Source: Tritrichomonas foetus
Taxonomy: Eukaryota; Parabasalia; Tritrichomonadida; Tritrichomonadidae
Length of the DNA stretch: 36,419 nt
Assembly (NCBI GenBank): GCA_001839685.1
Contig: MLAK01000851.1
Coordinates: 1-36,419, forward strand
Reading direction: 5' to 3'
Shown here piece after piece: positions 33,563-36,419 of this stretch. Numbering within the stretch: the stretch's first letter is position 1; every line of letters begins with the position of its first letter. The notes under the pieces were generated by a model. The model was given only the letters and a program-made list of their open reading frames with translations. It had not been told where the DNA came from and did no database searches. Position numbers and translations under genes: made by a program.

Positions 33563-35647
33563 ATGCAATTTATTGTCGATCGAGTTTCTGATCCTTACGA
33601 CTTATGCGTGTATATTCATCATTCAAAATTAACCTCTCTTTCCATCAACGAAGGGGAAATCGTTCGGATACGATCACGCGCAAGAAAGGACGTCATCGCT
33701 ACAGTTCGAGCCGCTAAAAGGACGACATTTCCGATTTCGAATATTCAACTTGGCCGCTGCCTGAGACAGAACCTTTGCTGCTATCTTGGTCAGATTGTCC
33801 TTGTTGAGCCTTTCCGAGAGTGCCAGCCTGCCGACAAAGTGCTTCTCAATCCAATCGAAGACACTATCCATAACATTTCCGGTAATTTCATCGATATTAT
33901 CAAATCGTCGAAATATAATTTCATCGATCTGCCCATCCAGCCCGAGATGATTATCCCTATTCATGCGCTAGGTCACATTTTCGAATTCAAAGTTTCTCAT
34001 TGCTCGCCAACATCCGCCGTAATTATATCGAATGTCAATAATCTTCAAGTAAATAACCATCCAGTCGCACGGCCGAAAGGCAGCCACTTCCAGGGGCACT
34101 CGTACGACGACATCGGCGGGATGAAGAAAACCATTAAAGATATTCGAAGATCGATCGAATTGCCTTTAATGCAGCCGCAAATCTTCCAGATGGTCGGGCT
34201 CACCCCGCACAGGGGCCTCCTCCTCGTTGCGCCCCAAGGATGCGGAAAAACGTTTTTATCAACGTGCATCAAAAACGAGACGCCCGTTCACTACCAGCAC
34301 ATTCCATGCGTGGACCTCCTCGCGAAGTCGCCAGAGGATACCTCCATCATTCTACGAAAGCTGTGCGACAGAGCGATATCCAAAGCACCAGCGGTTGTGT
34401 TCTTTGACGACATTGATAAAATAGCAATGGACCAAAGAATTATTATACATGAAAACAATGATAACGACGAAAACTCTAATAATGAAAGCTTTAACAACCA
34501 TGATAATTTTGATTTTATGTCAAACGATCATCAAAGTTTGAATGGAGACCAAATTGTCATTGAAAAACGTTTGAAATATTCGGTTTTGGCAAATATTGAC
34601 CGTTTATTATCTGTACCATCAGAAAAGTCAATCATTGTAATTGCAACAGCAACTAGTCTTGAAAATATCACGCCTGAATTACTCCTCAGTAATCGATTGG
34701 CTCATACGATTAACATTTCGAAGCCATCGCGAAAAGAAAGAATTGATATTCTATCGAAATTAACAAGATGCTACACAATTTCGGCTGCTACGTCGTTAGA
34801 AGAACTAGTGAACATGTTTGAATCAAAAACCGGAAGTGATCTTCAATTAAATGTCCAGAAACTCGTCCAACTTAAAACGATGGATCTTTTAGATAAAATT
34901 GTGAGAAACAAAGGTCAAATTCAAATTGATGACCTTAAATCTATCGTCATAAGTAGAGTCAATTACAGCGATTTAGTTAAAAATACAACAGCAGGCTCAA
35001 TCGAAAACGCCAAAAATCAAGGAAGCAATCGTAGCATTAGCTTCAATGACAACAACAACAACAATAACATGAACCCATCAAATTCAAACAACAATAATAA
35101 TAATCCATTTTCTCAACAAAGCAACTTTGCTTCTCCTTTCAGTGCTCCTTCCAATCAGAGTCAAAACCAAAGCAACCAGATTCAACAACAGCCCGCCAAT
35201 CCATTCGGACAATCCGCAGATCCATTTGCGCCAAATCAACCATCAGTTTCGCCTTTTGGAGGCAGCCAACCAAACTCAAGTAATGACGTTTTCAGCCAAC
35301 CTCGTCCAAGTAGCAATGATCCGTTCAATACTCAAAAGAGTCAGACAGACCCATTCGCAGTAAAACCGAAAGACGAAAGTGTTGTTGATCCTTTTGCACA
35401 GAATAAGCCACAAGCAGTTGATCAATTTTCTTCAAACAATCCAAAAGAGCCTGCTTTTTCGTCAGCTCCGATCCAGGGCACTCCCCCTCCTGCAGCTGCT
35501 CCAAGCCCACCACCAGCTCCGCCCCAGCAAGAGGTCGTCGATCCAAAGAAGCAAACAAAAGTTGTTAAAAAGATGAAAAAAGCAAAAATAAAGGCGAAAG
35601 CAAAAGCAAAAGCAAAAGGAAAAGACAAAAAGGCGAAAAAGAAATGA
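33563..35647 (+). CDS. CDC48-like N-D1 AAA protein with DPF/NPF-rich tail and polybasic end
   Basis: 694 aa from ATG 33563 (MQFIVDRVSDPYD). Residues 1-170 match the CDC48/p97 N domain (double-psi barrel plus second lobe: LNPIEDTIHNISGNF). Residues 181-470 are one AAA domain aligned to p97 D1 (YDDIGGMKKTIKDIRRSIEL). Key residues are altered: Walker A is APQGCGKT (223-230, first Gly lost), Walker B is FFDD (282-283, Asp for Glu), the sensor-1 Asn is Thr364, one Arg finger remains (Arg378) and the second is His381. An Asn/Asp-rich insert (about 293-330) follows Walker B. There is no D2. Instead, 495-625 is Asn/Gln/Ser/Pro-rich with two NPF, four DPF, two SPF and one DVF motifs, the ligands of EH domains and the AP-2 ear. 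The last 30 residues are Lys/Ala (KAKAKAKAK). Likely a weak ATPase or nucleotide-gated adaptor; this is inference. The 5' half is strongly GC-rich. Confidence 0.85.
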   Translation: MQFIVDRVSDPYDLCVYIHHSKLTSLSINEGEIVRIRSRARKDVIATVRAAKRTTFPISNIQLGRCLRQNLCCYLGQIVLVEPFRECQPADKVLLNPIEDTIHNISGNFIDIIKSSKYNFIDLPIQPEMIIPIHALGHIFEFKVSHCSPTSAVIISNVNNLQVNNHPVARPKGSHFQGHSYDDIGGMKKTIKDIRRSIELPLMQPQIFQMVGLTPHRGLLLVAPQGCGKTFLSTCIKNETPVHYQHIPCVDLLAKSPEDTSIILRKLCDRAISKAPAVVFFDDIDKIAMDQRIIIHENNDNDENSNNESFNNHDNFDFMSNDHQSLNGDQIVIEKRLKYSVLANIDRLLSVPSEKSIIVIATATSLENITPELLLSNRLAHTINISKPSRKERIDILSKLTRCYTISAATSLEELVNMFESKTGSDLQLNVQKLVQLKTMDLLDKIVRNKGQIQIDDLKSIVISRVNYSDLVKNTTAGSIENAKNQGSNRSISFNDNNNNNNMNPSNSNNNNNNPFSQQSNFASPFSAPSNQSQNQSNQIQQQPANPFGQSADPFAPNQPSVSPFGGSQPNSSNDVFSQPRPSSNDPFNTQKSQTDPFAVKPKDESVVDPFAQNKPQAVDQFSSNNPKEPAFSSAPIQGTPPPAAAPSPPPAPPQQEVVDPKKQTKVVKKMKKAKIKAKAKAKAKGKDKKAKKK

Positions 35648-35880
35648 TTGAAACTTTTTTGACGCGGGTTCTTTTTTTGATGAATTTTTATTTTCGAATA
35701 TTTTTTTATTATTTTTTGTGGAGGAGCTTATATATGAAAATATTTCCTTCTGAACATTTCCTGAGTTTTCACTAAAAACATGTTTTACTTACTTTTTTTC
35801 ATTTGAAATTTGAGATTCGGAGAATTTCTCTTGTTTTGCCATCAAATGTGTAAACGTGTTTTGAAAAAGAGCGTGATTTC
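35648..35880. other. T-rich 3' flank
   Basis: Noncoding, T-rich downstream flank of the CDC48-like gene. No gene or repeat recognised. Confidence 0.4.
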
Positions 35881-35885
35881 CCTCC

Positions 35886-36110
35886 TATATGAAAGGTCTA
35901 CATCGTGGTCCCCACCCTAAAGGGATGGGTCCCACTCTATAGACCTTTCGAAAGAAATGATCATCACCAATGTTATCACAACTACCAAAGAATTTCTTTT
36001 AAATCCTATATGAAAGTCGTCCCAAAGGTCTGGGTCCCACCCTGAAGACCTTTCGAAAGAAATGATCCTCACAGATGTTGACATAGTTACTAAAAATTTC
36101 TTCTAGAAGA
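35886..36110. repeat. Two diverged direct-repeat copies of about 110-120 bp, each with a GC-rich core
   Basis: Copy 1 starts at CTATATGAAAGGTC (about 35885) and copy 2 at CTATATGAAAGTCG (about 36005). Both share GGTCCCAC/GGGTCCCACCCT and AGACCTTTCGAAAGAAATGATC, then a related AT-rich end (AATTTCTT). In copy 1, GAAAGGTCTA (35891-35900) is inverted at 35940-35949, and the interior pairs further (CCCT with AGGG), giving a strong hairpin. Copy 2 has lost part of the left arm. Confidence 0.7.
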
Positions 36111-36419
36111 ATCTTGCAGATTTACTGAGACTTCCTCTCAATTCTTGCAGAAATTCTGAGGACTTCCTTTCAATTCTTGCAGATTTGCAGATTCTTGCTG
36201 AGATTTCTTCTGCAGATTTTTTGGAGATCTTGCAGATTTTGCAGATCTTGCAGATTTACTGAGACTTCCTCTCAATTCTTGCAGAAATTCTGAGGACTTC
36301 CTTTCAATTCTTGCAGATTTGCAGATTCTTGCTGAGATTTCTTCTGCAGATTTTTTGGAGATCTTGCAGATTTTGCAGATCTTGCAGATTTACTGAGACT
36401 TCCTCTCAATTCTTGCAGA
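36111..36419. repeat. 134-bp tandem satellite, truncated by the window end
   Basis: The unit beginning ATCTTGCAGATTTACTGAG recurs with a period of 134 bp; its TTTACTGAG word starts at 36121, 36255 and 36389. The first two units are essentially identical, and the third is cut by the window end. Inside the unit a shorter word, TTGCAGA(T), occurs many times, so the satellite looks like a higher-order repeat built from a short motif. Confidence 0.92.

Overview
The window looks like nuclear DNA of a parabasalid (trichomonad) protist, most probably a Tritrichomonas-type genome. This is inference from several signals. The DNA is AT-rich and gene-dense, and every convincing gene is a single uninterrupted ORF. 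Many start codons sit a few bases to about 35 bases behind a TCA(Y/A)T-type Initiator. UAAA often overlaps or follows the stop codon. One protein begins with a peptide that looks like a hydrogenosomal targeting presequence. The cell has flagellar and centriolar genes (IFT122, POC5-like). No tRNA, rRNA, CRISPR array or intact transposon was found.

Layout. 1-387: noncoding, with a 172-bp element bounded by 21-bp perfect inverted repeats. 454-4607: a POC5-like centriolar coiled-coil gene (-) and an IFT122-like gene (+), divergent. 4624-4944: membrane-protein gene relic with one in-frame TGA. 5076-10437: three minus-strand genes (922-aa coiled-coil protein, 98-aa type I membrane protein, 490-aa helical protein of unknown function). 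11052-13637: 20-bp palindrome, 15-bp minisatellite, and a TKL-type kinase with a helical-repeat tail. 13773-15157: a hydrogenosome-type FlK-like hotdog thioesterase (+) and a short protein (-) sharing the POC5-like C-terminus, converging on a second 15-bp minisatellite. 15348-17453: membrane-anchored S1/P1 nuclease (+) and spermidine synthase (-). 17.7-18.5 kb: decayed coding sequence. 18735-24645: eIF4G-like protein and a large Ser/Lys-rich coiled-coil protein. 24.9-25.8 kb: two further decayed coding stretches around an A30 tract. 25947-30198: RTEL1-type helicase (+) and an ARM-repeat protein (-). 30484-35647: EDC4/Ge-1-like decapping scaffold (-) and a CDC48-like single-AAA protein (+) from a shared 139-bp promoter region. 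35.9-36.4 kb: GC-rich hairpin with a diverged copy, then a 134-bp satellite running off the window end.

No operon-like system is visible; genes are individually promoted, as usual for eukaryotes. Functional themes are cilium/centriole (IFT122, two POC5-related proteins), mRNA translation and decay (eIF4G-like, EDC4-like), genome maintenance (RTEL1) and metabolism/salvage (hotdog thioesterase, S1/P1 nuclease, spermidine synthase).

The most novel-looking items are: (1) a CDC48 N-D1 protein with altered catalytic residues whose second ATPase domain is replaced by a DPF/NPF-rich, endocytic-adaptor-like tail and a polybasic end; (2) an EDC4-like scaffold with eight tandem PPGFEK repeats and four DIS(K/R)I motifs; (3) a C-terminal box shared by two POC5-related proteins; (4) a putatively hydrogenosomal FlK-like thioesterase. 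Several genes also show a sharp 5'-high to 3'-low GC shift.
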